Positions 5,493-13,671 of a stretch of 29,380 nt of DNA are shown here, piece by piece; position 1 is the stretch's first letter; each line of letters starts with the position of its first letter. The notes below the pieces were generated by a model. That model was not told the DNA's origin. It was given only the letters and a program-made list of their open reading frames with translations, and did not search any database. The DNA is from a bacterium (GTDB lineage: Bacteria > UBP14 > UBA6098 > 4484-93). The translations under genes and the position numbers were made by a program. The stretch lies in NCBI GenBank assembly GCA_021158465.1, contig JAGGUN010000051.1, positions 1-29,380 of the forward strand, given 5' to 3'.

Positions 5493-8159
5493 ATGCGAGT
5501 AAGCATTGTCCTGATACTCTTCTTGGCACCAACTGTGGCGCTTTTCTCCGCCGAATACAGCAGTTCGAAGTTCATTGTGGCAATAGAGAGGGAGTTCCTA
5601 CCTCGACTAAACATTGAAAAGGATGCGGTTGCTACAACCGGAATCCCCGAGATTGACTCCTTGAACCGTCGGTTTGCTGTCATCGACATAAGGTTGCTTA
5701 TCAAGCGTTCTGCTACATCTCCGAGGTGGAGAAAGTATGACAACATATTTGTTTTCGTTTATGAGGATTCAACCGATGCACAGGTGGTCTGCACTGAATA
5801 CGAGAGATTGCCCTCGGTTGAATTTTCTCATCCGAGCTGGTTTGACAGGTACTGTTTGACGCCGAATGACCCGTTCTTTTCGTCTCAGTGGATGCATCAG
5901 AGCATTCAGAGTGAGTTTGCGTGGGGAATGACAAGGGGTTCGAGAAGCGTCATACTTGCTGCTCTCGATTCCGGGGTAGACTGGGATCACCCTGACATAA
6001 TAGAGAACATCTGGGTAAACCCGGGCGAGGATCTGGACGGCGATGGTGAACCGTTTGATATTGACGATGTGGACGGTCTCGACAACGATCTAAACGGATA
6101 TATCGATGATCTCATAGGATATGACTTCATCGACGATTGCCATGACGCCTACCCTGGCGAGGACGGTGACGACCCGGACAACGACCCATCTGATTTCGTG
6201 CTTGATGGTCATGGAACCCATATATACGGAATAATGGGCGCTGTGGGGAACAATGCCCTCGGAGTTGTCGGCGTCAACTGGAGTGTATCTCTTATGGCTC
6301 TTCGCTCAGGCTACCTTCGGGACGACGGTGAGGGGTTCCAGGACTATGAGGCGAAGGCAAATGCGATAGTTTATGCTGTTGAAAACGGCGCAGATGTAAT
6401 AAATATGAGCTTTGGAAGCTACCGTCCAGATGACACCTTCAACGAGCTTATCCAAGATGCCTGGGAAGCAGGAGTAGTTCTTGTTGCCGCAGCAGGAAAT
6501 GAAGCTACATCAGCGAGGTCATATCCTGCTTGCTATAACCATGTCGTATCCGTTGGTGCAACCGACAGATTTGACCGCAAGACCTATTTTTCCAACTACG
6601 GCTACTGGGTCGACATCTCCGCACCTGGGGAAAACATTATGAGCACATTCCCCGATGATACATACCAAATGCTCAGTGGTACATCGATGTCATCACCTAT
6701 CGTTGCGGGTGCAGCTGGGCTTCTCTTCTCTTACTTCCCAGATTCATCGAACGAGTGGATTGTCTCACGCTTGCTCAACTCCGCCGACCCGATCGATTCC
6801 CTCAACCCAGACTCCCTCAGAGGGAAACTGGGAACAGGCAGACTAAACCTCTTCAATGCGATAGGACAGGTAGTGTTCCCATCGATTCATCTTTCTTCTT
6901 ATCGGATGGATGACATCGGCGGAAATGAGGACGGTATCATCGACCCGGGCGAGACAGGGGAGATTGTATTCTCATTCTATAACCACCCTGGCTGGCACAC
7001 TGCAACCGATGTCTCACTGACAGTTTCAGCCTCTGACCCAGCAGTAACCGTTCTCGACGATACCGTCTATACGCCTGCAATTGCCCCCGGTGACACCCAG
7101 GAGATCTCTGTGAGGGTTTCATTCGCCTCAGACACGACGGCTCACAGGGTTAGGTTGCGCTGGGAGGTATGCTCCGCTGAGGGAAGAAGGTTTTTAGGAA
7201 ACATAAACCCCATATTCGGGCGCCCTGAGATACTCCTTGTCGATGCGAGTGGTGACTCAGCGTACAGAGAGGCTTACACCACATACACACTCGAACCACT
7301 TCACATTGTGTGGCATACCTGGGACAAATATTCACAGGGTCCTCCCTCTCTATCGGATATTGCGCCGTATCGGACGCTCATCTGGTTCACAGGGGATTCT
7401 GTACCGACCATGGAGGAGGCGGAGCTATTATGCAACTATATGGATACCGGCGGTAAGAGCCTAATACTGACGGGACAATATATAGGGAACGCCATTGGTG
7501 AGACAGCCCTCTTCTCCGACTATCTTGGTGCCAGGCATACATCGGACAATGTGGGTCCGAGATTCTTCATCTCCGGAGTTAACAGCATACCTCATACCGA
7601 TAGCATAAGGTTACCTGATAGCATAATAGTCACCGGAGGGATAGTCCGCAATCAGGTGAATATGTCCGGAGCAGAGCCAGTGGGAACAGGTATTGGAGTT
7701 CTGCGATACGAGGGTGACCCCGAAGGGAATTACGCAGGGATCTTCAACGAGAATTCGACAGTCTATCTTGGCTTTGGATTTGAGGCGATAAATGACGCTC
7801 CTGTTGGCTTCTCGTCCAAATACCAACTGGGCAAGCGGATACTCGAATACCTCGGATACGACTTCAGCGATGTAAGAGAAAGAAAGGAAACAGGGAAGAA
7901 GTCGTCATTACACATCTTCCCAACGCCTTGTAACGCCACAGCCTACATTGAGTTCTGCCTACCAGAAGACGGCAGAATTAGCATATGCTTATATAACATA
8001 AGGGGTGAAACGGTACTTACTCCGATACCGTGGAGATTCTTCACCGAGGGCAGACACAAGATCCAGGTTAACCTAACCGGGCTTCCGACTGGACTCTACA
8101 TCGTTTCACTGGAAGGGAAACATTACGACTGCAACGCTAAGCTGCTGTATCTAAAGTAG
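5493..8159 (+). CDS. Secreted subtilisin-like serine protease (S8) with C-terminal sorting module
   Basis: 888 residues. AGGAGGG precedes the ATG, and the signal peptide covers about residues 1-20. A propeptide-like region (about 21-125) precedes the S8 peptidase domain (about 135-460). The catalytic triad is visible: Asp159 in AALDSGVDWDHPD, His240 in DGHGTH and Ser398 in LSGTSMSSP. The oxyanion asparagine is Asn336 in AAAGNE. Between Asp159 and His240 lies a strongly acidic, probably calcium-binding insert (about 178-238) rich in DxDxD. Beta-sandwich regions follow, including one resembling CARDB (about 465-570). The C-terminal module (about 803-888) begins FPTPCNATAYIEF and ends KLLYLK, matching the other sorted proteins here. 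It should be a cell-surface or released protease. Its stop lies inside the convergent cca gene (9-base overlap). Confidence 0.93.
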   Translation: MRVSIVLILFLAPTVALFSAEYSSSKFIVAIEREFLPRLNIEKDAVATTGIPEIDSLNRRFAVIDIRLLIKRSATSPRWRKYDNIFVFVYEDSTDAQVVCTEYERLPSVEFSHPSWFDRYCLTPNDPFFSSQWMHQSIQSEFAWGMTRGSRSVILAALDSGVDWDHPDIIENIWVNPGEDLDGDGEPFDIDDVDGLDNDLNGYIDDLIGYDFIDDCHDAYPGEDGDDPDNDPSDFVLDGHGTHIYGIMGAVGNNALGVVGVNWSVSLMALRSGYLRDDGEGFQDYEAKANAIVYAVENGADVINMSFGSYRPDDTFNELIQDAWEAGVVLVAAAGNEATSARSYPACYNHVVSVGATDRFDRKTYFSNYGYWVDISAPGENIMSTFPDDTYQMLSGTSMSSPIVAGAAGLLFSYFPDSSNEWIVSRLLNSADPIDSLNPDSLRGKLGTGRLNLFNAIGQVVFPSIHLSSYRMDDIGGNEDGIIDPGETGEIVFSFYNHPGWHTATDVSLTVSASDPAVTVLDDTVYTPAIAPGDTQEISVRVSFASDTTAHRVRLRWEVCSAEGRRFLGNINPIFGRPEILLVDASGDSAYREAYTTYTLEPLHIVWHTWDKYSQGPPSLSDIAPYRTLIWFTGDSVPTMEEAELLCNYMDTGGKSLILTGQYIGNAIGETALFSDYLGARHTSDNVGPRFFISGVNSIPHTDSIRLPDSIIVTGGIVRNQVNMSGAEPVGTGIGVLRYEGDPEGNYAGIFNENSTVYLGFGFEAINDAPVGFSSKYQLGKRILEYLGYDFSDVRERKETGKKSSLHIFPTPCNATAYIEFCLPEDGRISICLYNIRGETVLTPIPWRFFTEGRHKIQVNLTGLPTGLYIVSLEGKHYDCNAKLLYLK

Positions 8160-9386
8160 ATATTGCCTCAGCCATTCCTTCGCTTCCTCAGGGGTGTTCA
8201 GTTCACCTGTATAGTAAGCATACTTCAATAATCTTATTAGTCTCCCGATAGCTCTCCCGGAAACGGTGGCGTTTTCCTTGATGAAATCGCCGCAAATCCA
8301 ATCAGGGAAATCTGTTCTGTCAAAATTGATCCGCACCGGCTCCTTCCCGCTCAGGCAGCGGATTATGCCGGAAAGTATGCTGGCAGGTTTAATGTAGGTA
8401 GAAACGACAGCAGGCAAAACATCCCCTGATTTCTCGGATTCCGTGAGTATATAGCAGCAGTCCAACACTCCGAGTATGTCCGTTCTCCGTTTCCTGTCAA
8501 AGTTGAAATCCTTGCTGATGACATCTGAAACCGCCTGTCTCCCTTTCCTGACAAAGAGTTGGTATAGAAGCGCAGAGAAGTGTAACAAAACCGAGTGCCT
8601 TGGAGATAGCTTCGATATGGTCTTAAGCGTCATCGAATATGCCTTCGCATCTTGTCGGAACAGCTCATCAAGCGGCGGGGAAACGAACTTGAGCAGCCCA
8701 AGCCGGAACATCATCTCAACGCTACGCCTTCTCCCCGGGGCGCGAAGAAGGAGAATACACTCCTCCCTCTTCCTATCAGCAGAGAGCAGAGATACTCTAT
8801 CTGCCATCTCTACCAGAGCGTGACGCGTACTCTCTTCAAGCTTAAAATTCAGCTTTCCTGCGTATCTTATCGCCCTCAACATTCTCAGATGGTCTTCCTC
8901 AAAGCGCAACCGAGGCTCTCCAATGGTCCGAACAACCCTTCTACTTATGTCTTCTACACCATCGAAGATGTCGATAATTTCAACTGTCGGGAAGCTGAGC
9001 GCAAGAGCGTTTATAGTGAAATCACGCCTCTTAAGGTCATCCTCAATCCTGTCAATAAAGCGGAACTCCGCTTGCCTACCGTCACACCTCAAATCTTCTC
9101 TCATTCTCGAAATCTCAACAAGGTAACCTGTTCTCTTGAAACGAAAAAAATGGTATCTCCCAGTGCCACCACAGGTCGCATAGGGGAATAATCTCATAAT
9201 AACATGGTCAGGAGCGTTGGTGGAAATATCGATGTCGTACGGGGTCTTCCCGAGCAGAATGTCCCTAACGAACCCACCAACAGGGTATGCATCATATCCA
9301 GCCCCGCTGATAGCATCACAAACCTGCTCGGCAAACTGCAGGACCTTTTCCTGGGAGGGTTTCAGCTCCTCTCTTACTATCCTCAT
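8151..9386 (-). CDS. cca: CCA tRNA nucleotidyltransferase (class II)
   Basis: 411 residues of the bacterial class II nucleotidyltransferase/poly(A) polymerase family. The family motifs are GGFVRD (about residues 37-42), DIDIST with the metal-binding aspartates (51 and 53), RRDFTINALA (120-129) and the nucleotide-selecting EEDHLRMLR (163-171). It adds or repairs the 3' CCA of tRNAs in the cytoplasm. Both tRNA genes in this window lack an encoded CCA, so the cell needs this activity, although a split CC-adding/A-adding pair cannot be excluded from one gene. There is no C-terminal HD phosphohydrolase domain. The ATG overlaps the stop of the beta-barrel gene in an ATGA, making it the last gene of the nine-gene run. 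Its 3' end overlaps the convergent subtilase gene by 9 bases. Confidence 0.93.
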   Translation of the reverse strand: MRIVREELKPSQEKVLQFAEQVCDAISGAGYDAYPVGGFVRDILLGKTPYDIDISTNAPDHVIMRLFPYATCGGTGRYHFFRFKRTGYLVEISRMREDLRCDGRQAEFRFIDRIEDDLKRRDFTINALALSFPTVEIIDIFDGVEDISRRVVRTIGEPRLRFEEDHLRMLRAIRYAGKLNFKLEESTRHALVEMADRVSLLSADRKREECILLLRAPGRRRSVEMMFRLGLLKFVSPPLDELFRQDAKAYSMTLKTISKLSPRHSVLLHFSALLYQLFVRKGRQAVSDVISKDFNFDRKRRTDILGVLDCCYILTESEKSGDVLPAVVSTYIKPASILSGIIRCLSGKEPVRINFDRTDFPDWICGDFIKENATVSGRAIGRLIRLLKYAYYTGELNTPEEAKEWLRQYLL

Positions 9387-10411
9387 TTCACCAGCGAACC
9401 CTTTATCCCAAACCTCTGATAGCTGTAGCCTTTTTTATCATCCATCTCACAGATAAGAGGTGAGTTAGCAATTGTCCTGTAATAGGTATATTCAAGAGAT
9501 AGACCTATCCTCCTAGAAATATGGTAAGTTATGCCAGCACTGATACGGTGAGCCTTGTTCCTCCTGAAGCGATGCAGAGGGTCAACAGATGGGTGCTTTT
9601 CCGATGTGTAAAACCTCTCAAAATATCTGTAATCCGCAGAGATGGAAACGCCCCTTAAGGGAGTAGTTAGATCGAGACTAAGCGCATATTGGTCTTCCTC
9701 GAATGAATTATCTGGGTCGTTGGAGTCCGTCTCACCCATTTCGGCGACGGTATCATACCCTCTCGCATCCGAGAGCTTGAAGCCGTAACCTACTTCAACC
9801 GTCATATTATCCATAGAGTATGTCAATCTGACAAACGGAACATATTCAATGCAATCATATTCGAGGAATTGTTTATTGTAATACCTTAGGTAGCCTTTGC
9901 AACCTGCTTTAATATCAAAAGATTTTGTAACGGGGTGCCTGACAGATGCCTCGAACTTGTTTAAGGCGTACGAGAACCATACCCTCTCTTCAGAGAGTTC
10001 ACAGCTGTGGTATCTCTTTACCTTCACCTCTGGCGAGTAAGAGTATATAAGATAAAGGGAAAGTTTCCTGATGTGAATTCTTTGTTCAAAAGAAAATAGG
10101 ACATCATTCTTAACGGTATTTATCAAGAAAGCCCTGTACCTTATTGTAAATCTTGATGATAATCTGGAGTTTCCTATCCGATAGTAATATTTCGGCGTAA
10201 TTGAAAACCTTGTAACTATATCATCGTATGTTTTGATTCCGAATGTGGTATCGCCGTTCAGGAAGTCTTCCTTTTCTTCTTTGGAAAGCAGGCAGATATT
10301 GGAATTGTATCTAATATTTAGGTAAGCTGAGTATGATAAACTGCCTGAGGTGTTGTGAGGAAGAATGATAAAAACTGATAACAAGATAAGGTGTATTCTA
10401 CTTCCTTTCAA
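9383..10411 (-). CDS. Predicted outer-membrane beta-barrel protein, unknown function
   Basis: 342 residues with a signal peptide (about 1-23, hydrophobic core HLILLSVFIILP). The rest is a series of alternating polar/aromatic segments of 9-12 residues (for example KYYYRIG, SLYLIYSYSP, GITYHIS, LSLEYTYYR), the usual look of a transmembrane beta-barrel, with a long acidic loop around residues 222-242. It resembles no family I can name. The start codon is TTG (10409-10411), inside the end of the upstream small membrane-protein gene (14-base overlap), with only a weak Shine-Dalgarno site. No later ATG would keep the signal peptide. It is coupled to cca by ATGA. The extreme C-terminus does not end in the aromatic residue typical of BAM substrates. 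Confidence 0.75.
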   Translation of the reverse strand: MKGSRIHLILLSVFIILPHNTSGSLSYSAYLNIRYNSNICLLSKEEKEDFLNGDTTFGIKTYDDIVTRFSITPKYYYRIGNSRLSSRFTIRYRAFLINTVKNDVLFSFEQRIHIRKLSLYLIYSYSPEVKVKRYHSCELSEERVWFSYALNKFEASVRHPVTKSFDIKAGCKGYLRYYNKQFLEYDCIEYVPFVRLTYSMDNMTVEVGYGFKLSDARGYDTVAEMGETDSNDPDNSFEEDQYALSLDLTTPLRGVSISADYRYFERFYTSEKHPSVDPLHRFRRNKAHRISAGITYHISRRIGLSLEYTYYRTIANSPLICEMDDKKGYSYQRFGIKGSLVK

Positions 10412-10646
10412 GTTCTTTTAGTCTCTTTAGCAGTTTGGTGCGTTCAGCCTCGCAGTTTGCCAGGTCTCGTTCCAGCTTTTCGAAGCGCCCCTCCTTGGTC
10501 TTTTTGTAAACCCTATAGACTATAGCGAGCGCAACCAAGAGAACAAGCAGTGGAAAGATGGAGAGGAGATCGATTGCCCAATGTTGTACAAGCCCATAGA
10601 GAAAGATTGAGTTGAGTAAGATCACGACTATCATCCAGATAATCAT
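10398..10646 (-). CDS. Small membrane protein with C-terminal coiled coil
   Basis: 82 residues. Two hydrophobic segments (about 2-20 and 25-45) are followed by a basic stretch (YRVYKKTKEGR) and a heptad-like charged helix to the end (EKLERDLANCEAERTKLLKR), which should lie in the cytoplasm. The ATG has an ideal AAGGAGG Shine-Dalgarno site formed by the last codons of the upstream phosphotransacylase gene, 7 bases away, so it is a real and well-translated gene. The 3' end overlaps the beta-barrel gene by 14 bases. No family is recognised; the size and layout would fit a scaffold or assembly factor, but that is a guess. Confidence 0.8.
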   Translation of the reverse strand: MIIWMIVVILLNSIFLYGLVQHWAIDLLSIFPLLVLLVALAIVYRVYKKTKEGRFEKLERDLANCEAERTKLLKRLKELERK

Positions 10647-10653
10647 TAAGTTT

Positions 10654-11556
10654 CTACCTCCTTTCGTTGGCTTCTACGATAGCTGCGAGTGCGATGGAAT
10701 TGAGTTTTGTTTCAGCAGAATCAGAACGGGAGAGAAGCACAATCGGTGATTGTGCTCCAAGTATCAGGCCGCCCGTCTTAATATTTGAGAGATAGATAAG
10801 CGCCTTAACACAGGCGTTTACAACAACTATATCGTGAGCAAGGAATATATCGACATCGCCGGCAACAGGAGATTTTACGCCTTTTATCTCTGCTGCCCTC
10901 TTCGAGAGAGCGATGTCCATCGCTAATGGACCGTCAAAGATGACATTTCCAAGCTGTCCCCTTTCCGCCATACGGGAGATGAGAGCAGCATCCATAGTCT
11001 CTTCCATCTTAGGATTTACCGTCTCCACCACGGCAAGTCCACAGACCTTTGGTGTTTCAATTCCGAGACATCTGGCGTAGGATACTGCATTCTTGAGGAT
11101 ATTTATCTTCTCATCGAGGGTTGGGCGTATGTTCACCCCACCATCTGTGAAGAGCATAAGCTTGTGATATGCCGGCGATTCCACCACGGCGATGTGCGAT
11201 AGCAGTTTCCCAGTGCGGATACCGTTTTCCTTGTCGAGCACCGCCTTCATAAGGACACCTGTGGGGATTTTGCCCTTCATCAAAAGCCCTGCTTCCCTAC
11301 GACGGACAAGAGAGACAGAGAGAGCTGCTATTTTGCTGGGTTCTTTTTCATCCACCAGTTCGTATCGAGAGAGTCCTGTTTCCTCGATAATGGGTAGTAT
11401 TTTCTCCTTATCGCCGACAAGTACTGGAGAGACAATATCTTCTGCTTGGGCAAGCGCTCTCAGGGTTTCTGTGCTTGCAGCATCCGCTACAGCGATCTTC
11501 TTTGGGTGGTCGGCTTCTCTCGCCTTATTTAGCACCTGCTCAAAACTTGTAAGCAT
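10654..11556 (-). CDS. ptb: Phosphate butyryltransferase family protein (paralogue 2)
   Basis: 300 residues of the phosphate acetyl/butyryltransferase family (PF01515), which exchanges CoA and phosphate on short acyl groups in the cytoplasm. Recognisable blocks include GLLMKGKIPTGVLMKAVLD, LSHIAVVESPAYHKLMLFTD, VNPKM, FDGPLAMDIA, KSPVAGDVD and a late SRSDSAETKLNSIALA. The length fits the Ptb subfamily rather than long Pta enzymes. CGAGGAGGAAACCG precedes the ATG, a strong Shine-Dalgarno site. It follows its paralogue with an 18-base gap and is clearly related to it along the whole length. No butyrate kinase gene is in the window. The paralogues differ in substrate-pocket segments, so acyl specificity cannot be read from sequence; a non-catalytic subunit role for one copy is possible. 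Confidence 0.88.
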   Translation of the reverse strand: MLTSFEQVLNKAREADHPKKIAVADAASTETLRALAQAEDIVSPVLVGDKEKILPIIEETGLSRYELVDEKEPSKIAALSVSLVRRREAGLLMKGKIPTGVLMKAVLDKENGIRTGKLLSHIAVVESPAYHKLMLFTDGGVNIRPTLDEKINILKNAVSYARCLGIETPKVCGLAVVETVNPKMEETMDAALISRMAERGQLGNVIFDGPLAMDIALSKRAAEIKGVKSPVAGDVDIFLAHDIVVVNACVKALIYLSNIKTGGLILGAQSPIVLLSRSDSAETKLNSIALAAIVEANERR

Positions 11557-11574
11557 CGGTTTCCTCCTCGATGG

Positions 11575-12480
11575 CTACGCGTTCAGTGCAGCTAAGGTGA
11601 TCGACAGGAATTTTGACTCATCGGTGTCCGCTCGTGAGGTAAGAACGCATGGTGCAGTAGCCCCTGTGACCACAGCAGCGAGACGCCCCCCAGCAAGGTG
11701 AACCAGTGTCTTATACACCGCATTTGCACTCTCTATGCAAGGGAAAACGAGCACATCCGCATCCCCGGCGACCTCACTTTTCACCCCCTTTATCTTGACA
11801 CTTTCCATAGAAACAGCGAGGTCAAGAGCGAGCGGACCATCGATTATTGCCCCCTTTATCTGTCCGCGCTGGTTCATCTTAGCAATCAGTGCGCAATCAA
11901 GGGTCGACGGCATCTTGGGGTTTACCTTCTCCACCGCAGAAAGCATTGCAATCTTTGGAAGCTCAATTCCGAGCGAGTGCGCGACATCGATGCAATATTG
12001 GACCATCTTTATCTTCTGCTCGAGTGTGGGCTTGATTATAACAGCAACATCGGATAAGAGAAGTAGCTTGTGATATGTTGGCACCTCGACAACCGTAACA
12101 TGTGAGAGCACCTCTTTTGGAGGGAGCAGCCCCCTTTCCTTGTCGAGGATGCCCTTCATATAGTTTGCGGATGAGCACAGCCCTTTCATCAGGATGTCCG
12201 CCTCACCTGAGCGCACCATACGGACGGACTCGGCTATCGCTTCCTTTTCGTTTGGTATGTTGATAATACTCAATATCGACGGGTCGACATTATGCTCAAC
12301 CGCAACCTTCTTTATGCTCTCCTTGTCCCCCGTAAGGTATGCATCGACTATCCCTTCCTTCACTGCCCTTCCGACCGCCTCGATAGTATGAGGGTCCTGT
12401 CCATATGCCACAGCAAGCCTCTTTTTTCCCTTAGATTTTGCTGCGTCAATTAACTGGTCAAGGTGTCTTACAGGTTTCAT
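11575..12480 (-). CDS. ptb: Phosphate butyryltransferase family protein (paralogue 1)
   Basis: 301 residues, same family and full-length domain as the next gene. Blocks include ADILMKGLCSSANYMKGILD, LSHVTVVEVPTYHKLLLLSD, VNPKM, IDGPLALDLA, KSEVAGDADVLVFP and TSRADTDESKFLSITLAA. Expected reaction: acyl-CoA plus phosphate to acyl-phosphate plus CoA, which with an acyl kinase makes ATP from butyryl- or branched-chain acyl-CoA. The ATG is preceded by GGGAGGGAG and lies inside the end of the AlbA_2 gene (23-base overlap), so the two are translated together. This copy matches the usual Ptb pattern somewhat better (for example GATAPCVLTSRAD near the C-terminus) than its downstream partner. No acyl kinase is nearby. 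Confidence 0.9.
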   Translation of the reverse strand: MKPVRHLDQLIDAAKSKGKKRLAVAYGQDPHTIEAVGRAVKEGIVDAYLTGDKESIKKVAVEHNVDPSILSIINIPNEKEAIAESVRMVRSGEADILMKGLCSSANYMKGILDKERGLLPPKEVLSHVTVVEVPTYHKLLLLSDVAVIIKPTLEQKIKMVQYCIDVAHSLGIELPKIAMLSAVEKVNPKMPSTLDCALIAKMNQRGQIKGAIIDGPLALDLAVSMESVKIKGVKSEVAGDADVLVFPCIESANAVYKTLVHLAGGRLAAVVTGATAPCVLTSRADTDESKFLSITLAALNA

Positions 12481-13039
12481 CTCCCTCCCTCTCGATTTGG
12501 GTTATTATTCTATCGAGGATCTCCCCAAATTCCTCGAGCTTACGCTCGACTGTTTCGAGTCTACCAGCAATTTCTGCTACCTGACTCTGCTGTCGTTCGA
12601 GTATAATTCCAACCATCTCCTGCGGTGTGATGCCTCGATTTCCGCCGTCATCGCGAATCTTATATTCACCGCTTGCCGTACAGTATGGCTTGTTTTCTCC
12701 CTCGGGAACCTCCACACGAAATATAGGCTTATCAGATAGATTTTCAATAAAAATTTCTATTTTCACCCCTGGTCGGCAGGAAGATGCCATACTGACAAGT
12801 CTCAGCTTGTTCTTATCTGTGGGCTCGACGCCGCATATCCTTCCGTACTGCATACCGTTTTCATGCTTCGCCTCCTCCACTCCGACAAGTATTGTCCCCC
12901 CAGAGGCGTTAGCAAAGGCAACAAAGGTTGCAGGATGAACTCCATCAATCTCTCGCTTGAAGTCGACGAACAGATCCTCCGCGCCGTTCAAAAGCCTTCG
13001 GGTCCGCTCCGTCAACCCATCGTACACGCTTTTCTTCAT
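12458..13039 (-). CDS. AlbA_2 (Schlafen-type) domain protein with C-terminal coiled coil
   Basis: 193 residues. The first 135 or so match the AlbA_2 domain (PF04326, formerly called divergent AAA-4): LFVDFKREIDG, then FVAFANASGGTILVGVEE, and later GEYKIRDDGGNRGITPQEM. The domain occurs in putative nucleic-acid-binding regulators and in Schlafen proteins. Here it stands alone; the usual C-terminal ATPase-like and winged-helix regions are absent. They are replaced by a helical, heptad-like tail (about residues 145-188, VAEIAGRLETVERKLEEFG) that should oligomerise. It is coupled to thiE by an ATGA overlap and to the first Ptb gene by 23 bases. A regulatory role for the neighbouring genes is possible but not shown. 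Confidence 0.82.
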   Translation of the reverse strand: MKKSVYDGLTERTRRLLNGAEDLFVDFKREIDGVHPATFVAFANASGGTILVGVEEAKHENGMQYGRICGVEPTDKNKLRLVSMASSCRPGVKIEIFIENLSDKPIFRVEVPEGENKPYCTASGEYKIRDDGGNRGITPQEMVGIILERQQSQVAEIAGRLETVERKLEEFGEILDRIITQIEREGDETCKTP

Positions 13040-13671
13040 CCAAGTAGCTCCCTGAAACGGTCTGCCGTTGATGCTGGGTCGTCGGATAAGATTATTGCTC
13101 CTGCCACTGCAACACGCCTAAAGCCAGCGCGTATCAGTTCAACGACATTGTCAGTCGTTATCCCCCCTATCGGAAAAACTGGGATGTACTCTATCATTGC
13201 AGCCTTTTTTATCTCCTCTTCCCGAACTTGCACTGCATCATCTTTGGTCTCTGTCGGGAAGAGCGCTCCAAAACCAACATAATCAGCACCAGCCTTTTTT
13301 GCTTCCTCTATCTCCTGGACATTGTCGCAAGATACACCTATCAGCATCTTCCGAGAACCTCTATCGAAAAACTTCCTCGCTTCACGGATACTGGCGTCCT
13401 CCCTGCCCAGGTGAACGCCGTCCGAATCGGCAAAGAGTGCTATGCGATAGTCATCGTTTATTATGAGCGGAACCTCTTCTGGCAAGATTGCCTTTGTATG
13501 CAGAGCGAGGTTAAGCAGTTCCGGAAAATCCGCGTTTTTCCATCTCAGTTGCACCATCTGGACTCCGCCCTCGACAGCTTCTCGAACGATCCGCAAAAAC
13601 TCCTTACCTGTGCTCTTAATCAACCGATAATCTGCTATAAAGTAAAGTTTTATATCATCCAGGTTGGGCAT
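13036..13671 (-). CDS. thiE: Thiamine phosphate synthase
   Basis: 211 residues, the normal length for ThiE. It joins HMP pyrophosphate and thiazole phosphate to give thiamine phosphate in the cytoplasm. Family motifs appear in order around the TIM barrel: QLRWK (41-45), INDDYRIALFADSDGVHLG (71-89), IGVSCDN, GADYVGFGALFPTETK (128-143), IGGITTDN (168-175) and VAVAGAII (188-194). The pyrophosphate- and magnesium-binding residues I can identify (Lys45, Asp73/Asp74 and the glycine-rich phosphate loop) are present. The related TenI has lost some of these, so ThiE is preferred. It overlaps kdsC by 17 bases and the AlbA_2 gene by ATGA. No other thi gene or TPP riboswitch is visible, so regulation is probably that of the shared operon. 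Confidence 0.93.
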   Translation of the reverse strand: MPNLDDIKLYFIADYRLIKSTGKEFLRIVREAVEGGVQMVQLRWKNADFPELLNLALHTKAILPEEVPLIINDDYRIALFADSDGVHLGREDASIREARKFFDRGSRKMLIGVSCDNVQEIEEAKKAGADYVGFGALFPTETKDDAVQVREEEIKKAAMIEYIPVFPIGGITTDNVVELIRAGFRRVAVAGAIILSDDPASTADRFRELLG

